Under the pieces are notes generated by a model that saw nothing but the letters and a program-made list of their open reading frames with translations, did not search any database and was not told the origin of the DNA. Shown here piece by piece: positions 53,160 to 60,620 of a DNA stretch of 64,000 nucleotides. Made by a program: the position numbers and the translations under genes. How positions within the stretch are numbered: the stretch's first letter is position 1; each line of letters opens with the position of its first letter. The stretch comes from Streptomyces phaeofaciens (GTDB lineage Bacteria; Actinomycetota; Actinomycetes; Streptomycetales; Streptomycetaceae): the NCBI RefSeq assembly GCF_014648915.1, contig NZ_BMSA01000018.1:124001-188000 (forward strand), given 5' to 3'.

Positions 53160-54097
53160 CCGTGCTCGACTCGGCCCCCTTCGACGTCCTGGACGCCTAC
53201 CGGACCTGCGAGTTCGTCACGCTCGGCCGGGACGGAACGCCGTTGGCCTGGCCGACGGCGGTGCGGCGCAAGGAGGACGGGACGCTGCTGCTGAGCACGT
53301 CGCTGGCGTTCGCGCAGAAGGCGCTGAACGTGCGCCGGGACGGGCGTGTCGCCCTGCTGTTCTCCGATCCCACCGGCAGCGGCCTCGCGCACGCCCCGCA
53401 GATCTTCGTCGGCGGCCGGGCGGTGTGCCCCGACGTGGTCATGACGGGCCCGGAAGGCGCCGAGGACTACTGGCGGATGCTGTTCGAGCGGCAGCCGCAC
53501 AGCCGGGCCTATCTCTCGGCTCCGATGCGGCGGCTGATGGACTGGTACTACCTGCGGCTCCTGATCACCGTCACACCCGAACAGGTCGTCGTACGCGGCC
53601 CGTCGGCGGATCTCGCGCCGCCGACGTCACCGGCCGTCGGCAGCGCTGACGGCAGCGCCCTGCCCGGGGCGGAGCAGCTCGCCCGCTACCCGAGCGCCGT
53701 ACTGGCGGCCCGGGACGCGAGCGGCGCACCCGTTCTGGCGCGGACCCGTCCGGTGCCCGCGGGCGACGGCTTCGCACTGACGGTTCCCGCCGACCGCCCC
53801 GTGACCGCGGGCCCCGCCTCCCTCCTGGTGCACGAGCACGACGAGCGGCTCAACCACATGCGGAACGCGCTGGTCCGTGGCCGGCTGCGGCGGGCCGACG
53901 ACGGCTGGCTGCTGCTGCCCACGTCGGTGGTCGAGCCGATGGGCACCGGGCGCGCCGGCGACGCCCTCAAGGTGCTCCGTGCGACGAAGCGGGCCACCAC
54001 CCGGTATCTGGAACGGCGTGATCTGCCCCGGCCCCGGGTCCAGTGGGAGGCGTTCCGGGCGCTCGCCGCACCCGTGAAGGCGCGCGGGCCCCGGTGA
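53156..54097 (+). CDS. Pyridoxamine 5'-phosphate oxidase-like flavin-binding protein
   Basis: The 313-residue protein has a split-barrel N-terminal domain: YRTCEFVTLGRDGTPLAWPT, TLLLSTSLAFAQKALNVRRD and RVALLFSDPTGSG. This is the pattern of PPOX/F420-type binding proteins. The C-terminal half (ARYPSAVLAARDASGAPVL) looks like a second copy of the same fold. It probably uses FMN or F420 to reduce a small molecule. Co-translation with a hemerythrin suggests a nitric-oxide or oxygen-related role, but this is inference. Confidence 0.82.
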   Translation: MTVLDSAPFDVLDAYRTCEFVTLGRDGTPLAWPTAVRRKEDGTLLLSTSLAFAQKALNVRRDGRVALLFSDPTGSGLAHAPQIFVGGRAVCPDVVMTGPEGAEDYWRMLFERQPHSRAYLSAPMRRLMDWYYLRLLITVTPEQVVVRGPSADLAPPTSPAVGSADGSALPGAEQLARYPSAVLAARDASGAPVLARTRPVPAGDGFALTVPADRPVTAGPASLLVHEHDERLNHMRNALVRGRLRRADDGWLLLPTSVVEPMGTGRAGDALKVLRATKRATTRYLERRDLPRPRVQWEAFRALAAPVKARGPR

Positions 54098-54279
54098 GCG
54101 CGCTGATCATCTCCGTCGTCGTGACCGCCGTCCTCGCGGCGGGATGCCGGATCGTCCAGTGGTCCGCACGCGACAGGGCCGGCTCGGACCCCGCACGCGC
54201 CCCGGAGCAGCGGTCGCATCCGGCAGAAACCGCCGGAACGGACCCTGGGCGGTCGGTGATGCGATCTCCGCACCACTGA
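54094..54279 (+). CDS. Small membrane-anchored protein (61 residues)
   Basis: The GTG overlaps the previous stop (GTGA), which supports it being real. The protein starts SALIISVVVTAVLAAGCRIV, a single hydrophobic helix ending in a cysteine that could be a lipobox, and has a charged tail. Nothing else can be said. Its place behind hemerythrin and the PPOX-like protein suggests an accessory membrane tether. Confidence 0.5.
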   Translation: MSALIISVVVTAVLAAGCRIVQWSARDRAGSDPARAPEQRSHPAETAGTDPGRSVMRSPHH

Positions 54280-54289
54280 CGACGGCACG

Positions 54290-54390
54290 GGCGCTCCTGG
54301 CCGTTCCGGGCGTCCGGGCCGGCCGGGCTCGTTTGGCTCTCCGGGCCGGCCGGGCTCTTCGGGCTCTCCGGGTTCTCCGGGCCGCGTCGA
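54290..54390. repeat. Imperfect tandem repeat of GGGCTCTCCGGGCCGGCC-type units
   Basis: About 100 bases between the small membrane protein and the Trypco2 gene consist of irregular repeats of 9-21 bases based on CTCCGGGCCGGCCGGGCT. Read on the minus strand they give a collagen-like Gly/Pro/Glu frame without a gene context. Repeats of this type arise by slippage and have no clear function. Confidence 0.55.
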
Positions 54391-54484
54391 ACCTCTGACG
54401 GTGTGCCGTGCCACGCGCTACGCTCGGTGCCCCGCTGGTGGCGCTCCGCTCGTGCCGCCGCGCGGCGAGGCGTACGGGGGAACG

Positions 54485-54841
54485 ATGGGCGACGATCTCG
54501 AAGGCGTGGAACTGGCGGCGGCCGTGCAGTCGTTGCGCGACGAACTGCTCGAGGCCGCGGCGCAGGGGGCCGGTGGGGCGGTCCGGTTCGCGGTGGACTC
54601 CATCGAGCTGGAGTTCACGGTCGAACTGCGCAAGGACATCACCGGCAGGGCAGGCGTCAAGGCCTGGGTGATCACGGCCGGAGCCGACATGACACGCGGC
54701 CGGGCGGACACCCAGCGGGTCAAGCTCACACTGAGCCCCAAGGACGCCGTGACGGGCCGTCCCCTGGAGATCGGCCACACCGATCCCGGCGGGACGGAGG
54801 GCTTCACGCGGTCGACGCCGGCCGAGGGCTCCGGATCGTGA
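54485..54841 (+). CDS. Trypco2-domain protein (trypsin-co-occurring domain 2)
   Basis: This 118-residue soluble protein follows GTACGGGGGA. It has LEGVELAAAVQSLRDELLEA (N-terminal helix), VRFAVDSIELEFTVELRKD and RVKLTLSPKDAVTGRPLEIG. The pattern of one long helix and a beta-meander fits the Trypco2 family, found next to trypsin-like genes in bacterial conflict systems. It overlaps the trypsin-NACHT gene by four bases (GTGA). It may be an inhibitor, substrate or adaptor of that protease. Confidence 0.8.
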   Translation: MGDDLEGVELAAAVQSLRDELLEAAAQGAGGAVRFAVDSIELEFTVELRKDITGRAGVKAWVITAGADMTRGRADTQRVKLTLSPKDAVTGRPLEIGHTDPGGTEGFTRSTPAEGSGS

Positions 54842-57339
54842 ACCCCCACGGCTCGCGCGTCGCCGCCGTGTTCGGCTCCAGCCAGGGCAGCGGCTACCTG
54901 CTCGGCCCGCGGCTGGTCCTGACCGCCGGGCACGTCGTGCAGGCGGACCGGGCCGAGGCGATCGTGGTCGGCGGCGTGGGCAAGGTGCCCTGCCAGGTGG
55001 TCTGGCGGCGCCACGACGTCACCTGCGACGCGGCCCTGCTGGTGGCCGAGTCCGACCTGGTGCCGGCAACGGAGTCCGCCGCGTTCACCCCGCTGCGCTG
55101 GGGCGAACTGGTCCGCCTCGACACCCAGGAGGACTGCCAGGCCATCGGCTTCCCCCTGGTCCAGCGCGACGAGCGGGGCAATCTCGACAGCGAGCAGCTG
55201 ACCGGACGGGTCAAACCGGGCTCGTCGGTGCTGAGGGGCCGCTACGTGCTGGAGAGCGACGGGCCGCCACCCCAGTCACCGGGCGACGGTTCCCCCTGGT
55301 CGGGTCTGTCGGGGGCCGGACTGTTCTGCCAGGGCACGCTGATCGGCGTGGTCGTCACGGCCCCCGTCGGCTGGAACCACGGGCGGGTGGAGGCGGTACC
55401 GGTCCGGGTGATCGCCGACGACCCCTCGTTCCGGGCGGCGCTCGCCCGTCATGGCGGCGCGGATGTCACGGTCACCGCGCTGGACGAACTGACCCCCGAC
55501 GAACGCCGGGACCATGAGGTGGAGGTGTCCTACCGGCGCTATGTCGCCAACCGCTACGGACGCCTGGAGACGCTGGGCCACCATCCCGATGCCGCCAGGA
55601 TCGTCTGGCCCCTGGACTCGGCGTTCCTGGCTCTCGAACTCGCCGAGACGACGCCCCGCAACGGCCGTCCCGCCCTCGACACCGCGCCCGGCAAACGCTT
55701 CCACGCGGCACTCGGGGGCCGCAACCGGGTCCTGCTCCAGGGCACGGCCGGCTCGGGCAAGACCACGCTCATGCACTGGCTCGCGGTCCGGACCGCCCAG
55801 AGCGATCTGCCCTCCGAACTCGACCATCTCCAGGGCAGGGTCCCCTTCGTCGTACCGCTGCGCACCCTCGACGCCTCCCGGGCGATACCCCGCTTCGACC
55901 GCCTCCTGGAGGAGCTGTGCTACCCGGACGGGGGCGGCGAAGCCGACGGGTGGCCGTCCCGGCTGCTGAAGCAGGGCCGCGTCCTGCTTCTGATCGACGG
56001 CATCGACGAGGTCCGCCGCGATCGGCGCCCCCATGTGCGCAACTGGCTGGAGAACCTGCTCGCCGCCCACCCGTCCACCGCCGTGGTGGTGACGACCCGC
56101 CCGTCCGCCGTACGCCAGGACTGGCTCGCCGGGAACGGCTTCTCCGCCTTCAGCGTGCTGCCCATGAGCCCCGCGGACGTCGGCACGTTCATCGACCGTT
56201 GGTTCGCCGCCACGCGGCACAGCGACGACCGGTTCTGGCACGGGCGCGACCACTTCGACGACCTGGCCCGCACGCTCCGCACGACAGTGGTCGCCCGGCC
56301 GTCGCTGAGCGAGCTGGCGGCGAGCCCCCGGCTGTGCGCGCTGCTGTGCGCGCTGTGGCTGGAGCAGGGGTACGACAGGTCCGCGGACGCCCTCCCGGAC
56401 GGGCCGCTGTGGCTGCAGTCCGCCACCCTGGACCTGCGGATGCGCAGCGCCGCCGCCGACCTGCGGCTGGCCGGGCGCGACATGGGCCGCGACATCGGCT
56501 TCACCGAGGGCATCCACCTGGACCTGGCGCAGCAGAAGGCGTTCCTGAGGTGTCTCGCGCTCTGGCTGGTCGTCAACGGGGCGGCCGACATGTCGTACGC
56601 CCGCGCCTGCGCCGTCATCGAACAGGACCGCCAGGGTCCGATCCTGGAGATGGCGAACCAGCCCCCGGCCCTGGGCCGGCTGACTCCGCCGCACGTCGCC
56701 CGGCTGGTGCTGGACCATCTGATGATCCGTGCCGGAGCGCTGTGCAGGACGTCCTCCGGGCGGGTCGCCTTCGAACACAGCACGTTCCGCGACTACTTCG
56801 CCGCCCAGGCGATCGTGGCCGCGGGCCATGTCGGCTTCCTGGTCAAGCAGGCGCACGACCCGCAGTACGCCGATGTCGTCCACATGACCCTGGGCCTGTG
56901 CGACACGCGGGACGCCGCACGGCTGCTCGTGGACCTGGTGGAGCGGGGTGACCGCGAACCCGCGCACCGTACCTGGCTCCATCTGCTGGCCACGGCCTCC
57001 TTGCAGTACGCCGAACGCGTCGACCCGGGGGTGCGCGCGCGGGTGCTGCGCCGGGCCGGGGCGCTGATCCCGCCCCGCGACGACGCCGCGGCCGACGTGC
57101 TGGCCGAGGCGGGGACCGCCGTCCTCGACCTGTTACCGGGACCGGACGGCCTCACCGCCGACGAGGCCGGGGCCGTCGTCCTCACCGCCTCCAAGATCGG
57201 CGGCCCCGGAGCGACGGCCGTCGTGCGGCGCTTCGAAGGACACGACGATCCTGCGGTGAGCGAGCGGGTGCGCTGGGCGTACGACCGACTGGGCCGCCCG
57301 GCGACGGACACGACCGACCCCGCGGGCGTCCCGGCCTGA
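54838..57339 (+). CDS. Trypsin-like protease fused to a NACHT (STAND) NTPase
   Basis: From the GTG overlapping the Trypco2 stop, the protein has 833 residues. The protease domain (1-210) has TAGHVV (His32), VTCDAALLV (Asp64) and SGLSGAGLF (Ser158), so the catalytic triad is complete. There is no signal peptide, so it should act inside the cell. The NACHT ATPase follows, with GTAGSGKTT (Lys308) and VLLLIDGIDEV (Asp387/Asp390), and winged-helix and helical repeats fill the rest. ATP-driven assembly would activate the protease on sensing a trigger, as described for STAND conflict systems. The substrate may be the Trypco2 partner. Confidence 0.88.
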   Translation: MNPHGSRVAAVFGSSQGSGYLLGPRLVLTAGHVVQADRAEAIVVGGVGKVPCQVVWRRHDVTCDAALLVAESDLVPATESAAFTPLRWGELVRLDTQEDCQAIGFPLVQRDERGNLDSEQLTGRVKPGSSVLRGRYVLESDGPPPQSPGDGSPWSGLSGAGLFCQGTLIGVVVTAPVGWNHGRVEAVPVRVIADDPSFRAALARHGGADVTVTALDELTPDERRDHEVEVSYRRYVANRYGRLETLGHHPDAARIVWPLDSAFLALELAETTPRNGRPALDTAPGKRFHAALGGRNRVLLQGTAGSGKTTLMHWLAVRTAQSDLPSELDHLQGRVPFVVPLRTLDASRAIPRFDRLLEELCYPDGGGEADGWPSRLLKQGRVLLLIDGIDEVRRDRRPHVRNWLENLLAAHPSTAVVVTTRPSAVRQDWLAGNGFSAFSVLPMSPADVGTFIDRWFAATRHSDDRFWHGRDHFDDLARTLRTTVVARPSLSELAASPRLCALLCALWLEQGYDRSADALPDGPLWLQSATLDLRMRSAAADLRLAGRDMGRDIGFTEGIHLDLAQQKAFLRCLALWLVVNGAADMSYARACAVIEQDRQGPILEMANQPPALGRLTPPHVARLVLDHLMIRAGALCRTSSGRVAFEHSTFRDYFAAQAIVAAGHVGFLVKQAHDPQYADVVHMTLGLCDTRDAARLLVDLVERGDREPAHRTWLHLLATASLQYAERVDPGVRARVLRRAGALIPPRDDAAADVLAEAGTAVLDLLPGPDGLTADEAGAVVLTASKIGGPGATAVVRRFEGHDDPAVSERVRWAYDRLGRPATDTTDPAGVPA

Positions 57340-57354
57340 GGCGACGGTACGCCG

Positions 57355-57390
<36 letters not shown>

Positions 57391-57602
57391 GGACGAGGCG
57401 CCCTGCCCGCCGGACACCGCGGGGTGTGGGTCGGGCCGTACGGAGCGCGGGTCTGCGGGCCCAGGGCTGCGGCGGGCGGACCGCCCGGGCACGGTGGCTG
57501 GACGTGTGGCGCAGCACGCCCGGGCCCGGCGGGCGGCGCGGAGTCCGCGGACGCAGCGGTTGGGGAGCGATTGCCGCTGAGGGCACCGGCGGAACTCGTG
57601 GT

Positions 57603-58076
57603 TCAGGGCTGCATGGCGTCGAACGGCAGAGCTCGTTGGAAGACGACCATGGCTTGGCCGGGGCCGTTGTAGTCGTCGACGGTCTTCGCGTCGAAACCGA
57701 GGCGGCGATGGAAGGCGATCGAGCCGGTGTTTCCGAGTGATGTGATCGCCTTCAGACGCAGCGCGCCGTGGCGATGTGCGGCGTCGGCGAACGCCGTATA
57801 CAGACGGCGCCCGAGGCCGGTGCCGCGGGTGTCGTCCCGAGTGGCGATCAGGTGTACGTACCCGGTGCCGGTCGGGGTGACGAACCCGATGATGTACCCG
57901 TGGATTCCGTCCTCGGCTCGGGCGATCAGACAGGTTTCACCGAACTCCTGTACCAGTGCCAAGAGATGCAGGGATCGAAGGTCGCGGTCTCCCCAGTACC
58001 GGTGGTGATCAGCGAGAACCTGGTGGAGGTCGGTCGTTCCGGCCGATGTGATCTGTGTGTGCATGACACGGATCAT
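57603..58076 (-). CDS. GNAT-family N-acetyltransferase
   Basis: The 157-residue protein has the GNAT acetyl-CoA loop DDTRGTGLGRRLYTAF, matching the Q/RxxGxG/A motif, and the C-terminal beta-bulge region NTGSIAFHRRLGF. IIGFVTPTGTGYVHLIA fits strand 4. It should transfer an acetyl group to a small amine or peptide amine. The ATG at 58076 has no strong ribosome-binding site, and a second ATG four codons later is possible. It stands alone. Confidence 0.87.
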   Translation of the reverse strand: MIRVMHTQITSAGTTDLHQVLADHHRYWGDRDLRSLHLLALVQEFGETCLIARAEDGIHGYIIGFVTPTGTGYVHLIATRDDTRGTGLGRRLYTAFADAAHRHGALRLKAITSLGNTGSIAFHRRLGFDAKTVDDYNGPGQAMVVFQRALPFDAMQP

Positions 58077-58395
58077 GGCAGGCGCCTTGTCCGGCTGAGG
58101 GGCGTCGATTTCGCGGCCTTCCGGCCGGACGCCCTTGCGCCCTGCGGGGCATCGGGCCCTCCCGGCGGGCGGCGGCGCTCCCCGGCGTCGCAGTTCCGCC
58201 GTGGTCTTGCTTCGGTCGCGTGGCTCGTTCCGGCTCTGCCAACTCGGTCCTGCGCGACTATGCGTGCGCGCTTCTGTACTTCCTTCACCGCAAGTGCTGT
58301 CATGCTCGCGACATTTCTGTCTCCGTTGAAGACGCGGTACGCGGAGCGTCCAGCGCGCCGCTCGCGTCGTTCCCCCACCCTCCAGGAGGACGGTC
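58077..58395. other. Divergent intergenic region
   Basis: These 319 bases separate the acetyltransferase gene and the secreted-protein gene. The end carries GGAGGACGGTC, the latter's ribosome-binding site. No operator, repeat or gene fragment was recognised. Confidence 0.4.
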
Positions 58396-59037
58396 ATGAA
58401 TCCGGGATCAGCCCGCTTACGTCTGCCGATGGCCGCAGCTGCGGCTCTGGCGCTCACCTGTCTGATCGTGGGCCCCGCGTCGGCGGCCGACACCCCCCTC
58501 AATCTGGACTGCCAGGCCAAACCGCCTATCGGCAGCGCCCAGACGCTCACCCTTGCCGCCGGTGTCGACGGCACCGCACCGGACACCGTCACAGCCGGCA
58601 GCTCCTTCACGGCGACGCTCGCCACCCAGCCGATGACCGTGCCCGGATCGGTGAGCGGCTACACGATCAAATCGATCAAGAACATCACCCTCAGGGCCCC
58701 GGTCCCCGCCAACGCGACGCTGACCGGCACCAGCCTCTCCGGCGGTTCCGGTACGGGCTCGGGGACCCCCACCGTCACGGTCAGCGGCGGGGAGATAGTC
58801 ATGACGGTGCCCGGCCCGATAAACGGCGGGCAATCGTTCACCCTGCCGACGCTGACCCTGAACCTGACGGCCGCAGCCTCCGGCGGTGTCATCGAGACAC
58901 GGCTTTCGGGCACCAGCTACAGCAGTCCCGGCCTGACGTTCACCGCCAGCGTCCCGATCCTCTTCACCACCGTCAGCGTGCCGACATCCTGCTTCCCCTC
59001 CCCGAACCCGGTGCTGACCTCCACGACCATCAGCTGA
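58396..59037 (+). CDS. Secreted protein of unknown function
   Basis: The 213-residue protein has a Sec signal peptide (MAAAAALALTCLIVGPASA, cleavage after ASA) and a strong GGAGG ribosome-binding site. The mature part is Ser/Thr/Gly-rich with only two cysteines (LDCQAK and PTSCFP), likely one disulfide joining the ends of a beta-sandwich. The spaced VTVSGGEIVMTVPGP and ITLRAPVPANATLTG blocks look like Ig-type strands. It resembles secreted mycobacterial and Streptomyces proteins of unknown role. Confidence 0.82.
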   Translation: MNPGSARLRLPMAAAAALALTCLIVGPASAADTPLNLDCQAKPPIGSAQTLTLAAGVDGTAPDTVTAGSSFTATLATQPMTVPGSVSGYTIKSIKNITLRAPVPANATLTGTSLSGGSGTGSGTPTVTVSGGEIVMTVPGPINGGQSFTLPTLTLNLTAAASGGVIETRLSGTSYSSPGLTFTASVPILFTTVSVPTSCFPSPNPVLTSTTIS

Positions 59038-59097
59038 CCCGGCGGTTCGGCAGGGCACGAAGGTGACACCACGGGCCCGGCGTCAGCCCTGACATGC

Positions 59098-59320
59098 CGT
59101 GGAACGAGCCACGGCGCCGCCCACGAGGCCGCCGGCGCCGCCACCGGCCGCAAGCTCGTGCTGTCGGTCTGCGGGTGGGGCACCGGCCTGACCTGGAACT
59201 GGGCGCCCGGCACCGGCGACCTGTGGTGCACCAGCAACGACATCATCTTCTACGGCCAGACACCGGACACGGTCAAGATGCCCCATCACTTCGACCAGGC
59301 ACCTTCCACCCCGCAGCCCA
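59098..59320 (+). pseudogene. GH27 alpha-galactosidase remnant
   Basis: The plus strand reads GRKLVLSVCGWGTGLTWNW, then GTGDLWCTSNDIIFYG, and, after a frameshift, FHPAAQHDEP. This matches the stretch of GH27 alpha-galactosidases after the nucleophile (VLSxCxWG...TW..WRTxxDI, followed by the HPAAQHxGYxNDPDM region). Catalytic parts and both ends are missing. No matching gene survives nearby. Confidence 0.55.
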
Positions 59321-59494
59321 GCACGATGAGCCGCCGTCGGCATTCCGGCCGGTATCCGGTCGGCGGCTCTCCCCGGTGATGGAGCCGAGCCGCGCGGGGG
59401 AGAGGGACGACGGCGCCGCGCCAGGCGGCAGCGGGACAGGCCAAAGCGTGGTGCCGTCCGCGCGGGAGGCGGTGGCGATCACCCGGCGGCTGCT

Positions 59495-59842
59495 CGCGGC
59501 CCCACGCTGCCGCCGAACGCGGCCGGGCACGCCCAGCAGTACCGCGGGTTCGGCGTACTCGTCGAGTGGGCAGGTCGACGACGACGGGTCGACGCCGGAG
59601 CGCACGACGGCCCGGGCCGCCTCGGACTCCGAGGAGGCATTGATCTCCTGGTGGACGACCTGTGCGGGGATGAATACGAACTTGCCGGGGCCGGCCTCCG
59701 CGACGTTCTCCAGCTTGTCGCTCCAGCGGTAGCGGGCGGTGCCGCTGATGACGTACAGGACGGTCTCCTGGTCGCCGTGGTGGTGGGCGCCGGTGGCGGC
59801 GCCGGACCCGAAGGTGTCCTCCAGCAGATCTGGTGGATTGCA
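59495..59842 (-). pseudogene. Cupin-domain remnant lacking its N terminus
   Basis: The minus strand carries ATGAHHHGDQETVLYVISG (cupin motif 1), a glycine-rich GPGKFVFIPAQVVHQEINAS (motif 2) and EYAEPAVLLGVPGRVRRQ. The metal-binding histidines are intact. The first strands are missing and the frame instead begins in the hairpin at 59875-59920, so the gene appears truncated by rearrangement. An upstream start that would produce it is possible but unsupported. Confidence 0.5.
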
Positions 59843-59874
59843 CTGCGCTGAAGCCGGGGCGGGGCCTCGCAGCG

Positions 59875-59920
59875 GGCTTGTGGGTTCGACGCCCCAACGG
59901 GGGAGTCGAACCCACAAGCC
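59875..59920. repeat. 46-nt near-perfect hairpin
   Basis: The left arm GGCTTGTGGGTTCGAC (59875-59890) and the right arm GTCGAACCCACAAGCC (59905-59920) are perfectly complementary. The 14-base spacer itself folds, with CCCC pairing to GGGG around an AACG loop. Only one G:A mismatch interrupts the 21-level stem. It sits upstream of the cupin remnant. It could be a terminator, the end of a small mobile element or an operator. Confidence 0.8.
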
Positions 59921-60087
59921 TTCACTTCGTCTCTGTGGTAGCCCTGACGTGGGTCTCCCTCGACTACTCGCACCGGCCAATTCCGGACAGAGGTAACGGT
60001 TTTGTCATCATCTGTAGATGTCGACGGAAAACGTCCGGCGCTCGGTACGGTCAGAGGTCTGTCGTTCGATCGGTTTGAGGGGGCGCG

Positions 60088-60564
60088 GTGTTTCCGGGCG
60101 TAGAGATCGCAGTGGGGTACCTGTTCGCGTGGGCTGTGCGCAAGCTCGGGACTGCGGCGGACCGCCAGGTCGACCAGGCGTTGGACACGGGGATCGACCG
60201 CCTCCACACGCTGGTCAGCGACAGGCTCGGTGCGGATGATCCGGCGCTGCAGCAGGCGGCCGAGGAGGCCCGCGACGGCCAGGACGAGCTGGCCGTCGAC
60301 ACCCGGCAGTGGCTGGCGCTGACCATCAACAATGCGGCCAAGAAGGACGAGGAGTTCGCGAAGGCGCTGATGGTTGCGGTGGAAGCCGTGCAGGCCGCCG
60401 CTCGGGCGGCGGGTGGGGCATCGGCAGGTGGTGACGGTATCGCCATCGGCGGGGACGCGGAGATCCACGCCGCTGGCGGCTCGGTGGCGGCGGTACGGAT
60501 CGACGGACCGGTCACCGTCGGGATCCCGGCAAACCCTCAGCAGCCGGGAGCGGAGAAGGGCTGA
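60088..60564 (+). CDS. Small protein encoded next to the NB-ARC/TPR protein
   Basis: The 158-residue protein starts with GTG behind GAGGGGG. An N-terminal amphipathic or membrane-seeking segment (VEIAVGYLFAWAVRKL) is followed by acidic helices and a glycine-rich beta tail (GGDGIAIGGDAEIHAAGGSV, AVRIDGPVTVGIP). I do not recognise a family. Its position 56 bases before the NB-ARC gene and the repetitive Gly-rich tail suggest an effector or membrane-anchoring partner of that sensor. Confidence 0.7.
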   Translation: MFPGVEIAVGYLFAWAVRKLGTAADRQVDQALDTGIDRLHTLVSDRLGADDPALQQAAEEARDGQDELAVDTRQWLALTINNAAKKDEEFAKALMVAVEAVQAAARAAGGASAGGDGIAIGGDAEIHAAGGSVAAVRIDGPVTVGIPANPQQPGAEKG

Positions 60565-60620
60565 CCGCACCTGGCACCACTGCCACCAGTCCACAGCCTG
60601 GCCTGCACCCCGCGCCCGGC

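Noticed and set aside
59875..59920. tRNA gene because of the GTGGGTTCGA segment
   Set aside because: The surrounding bases do not form acceptor, D and anticodon arms. The sequence folds as one long hairpin instead.
59273..59980. Intact 235-codon cupin gene on the minus strand
   Set aside because: The cupin core is present but the first 70 residues read as hairpin and low-complexity sequence, and the C terminus runs on into non-homologous sequence, so a remnant is more likely.
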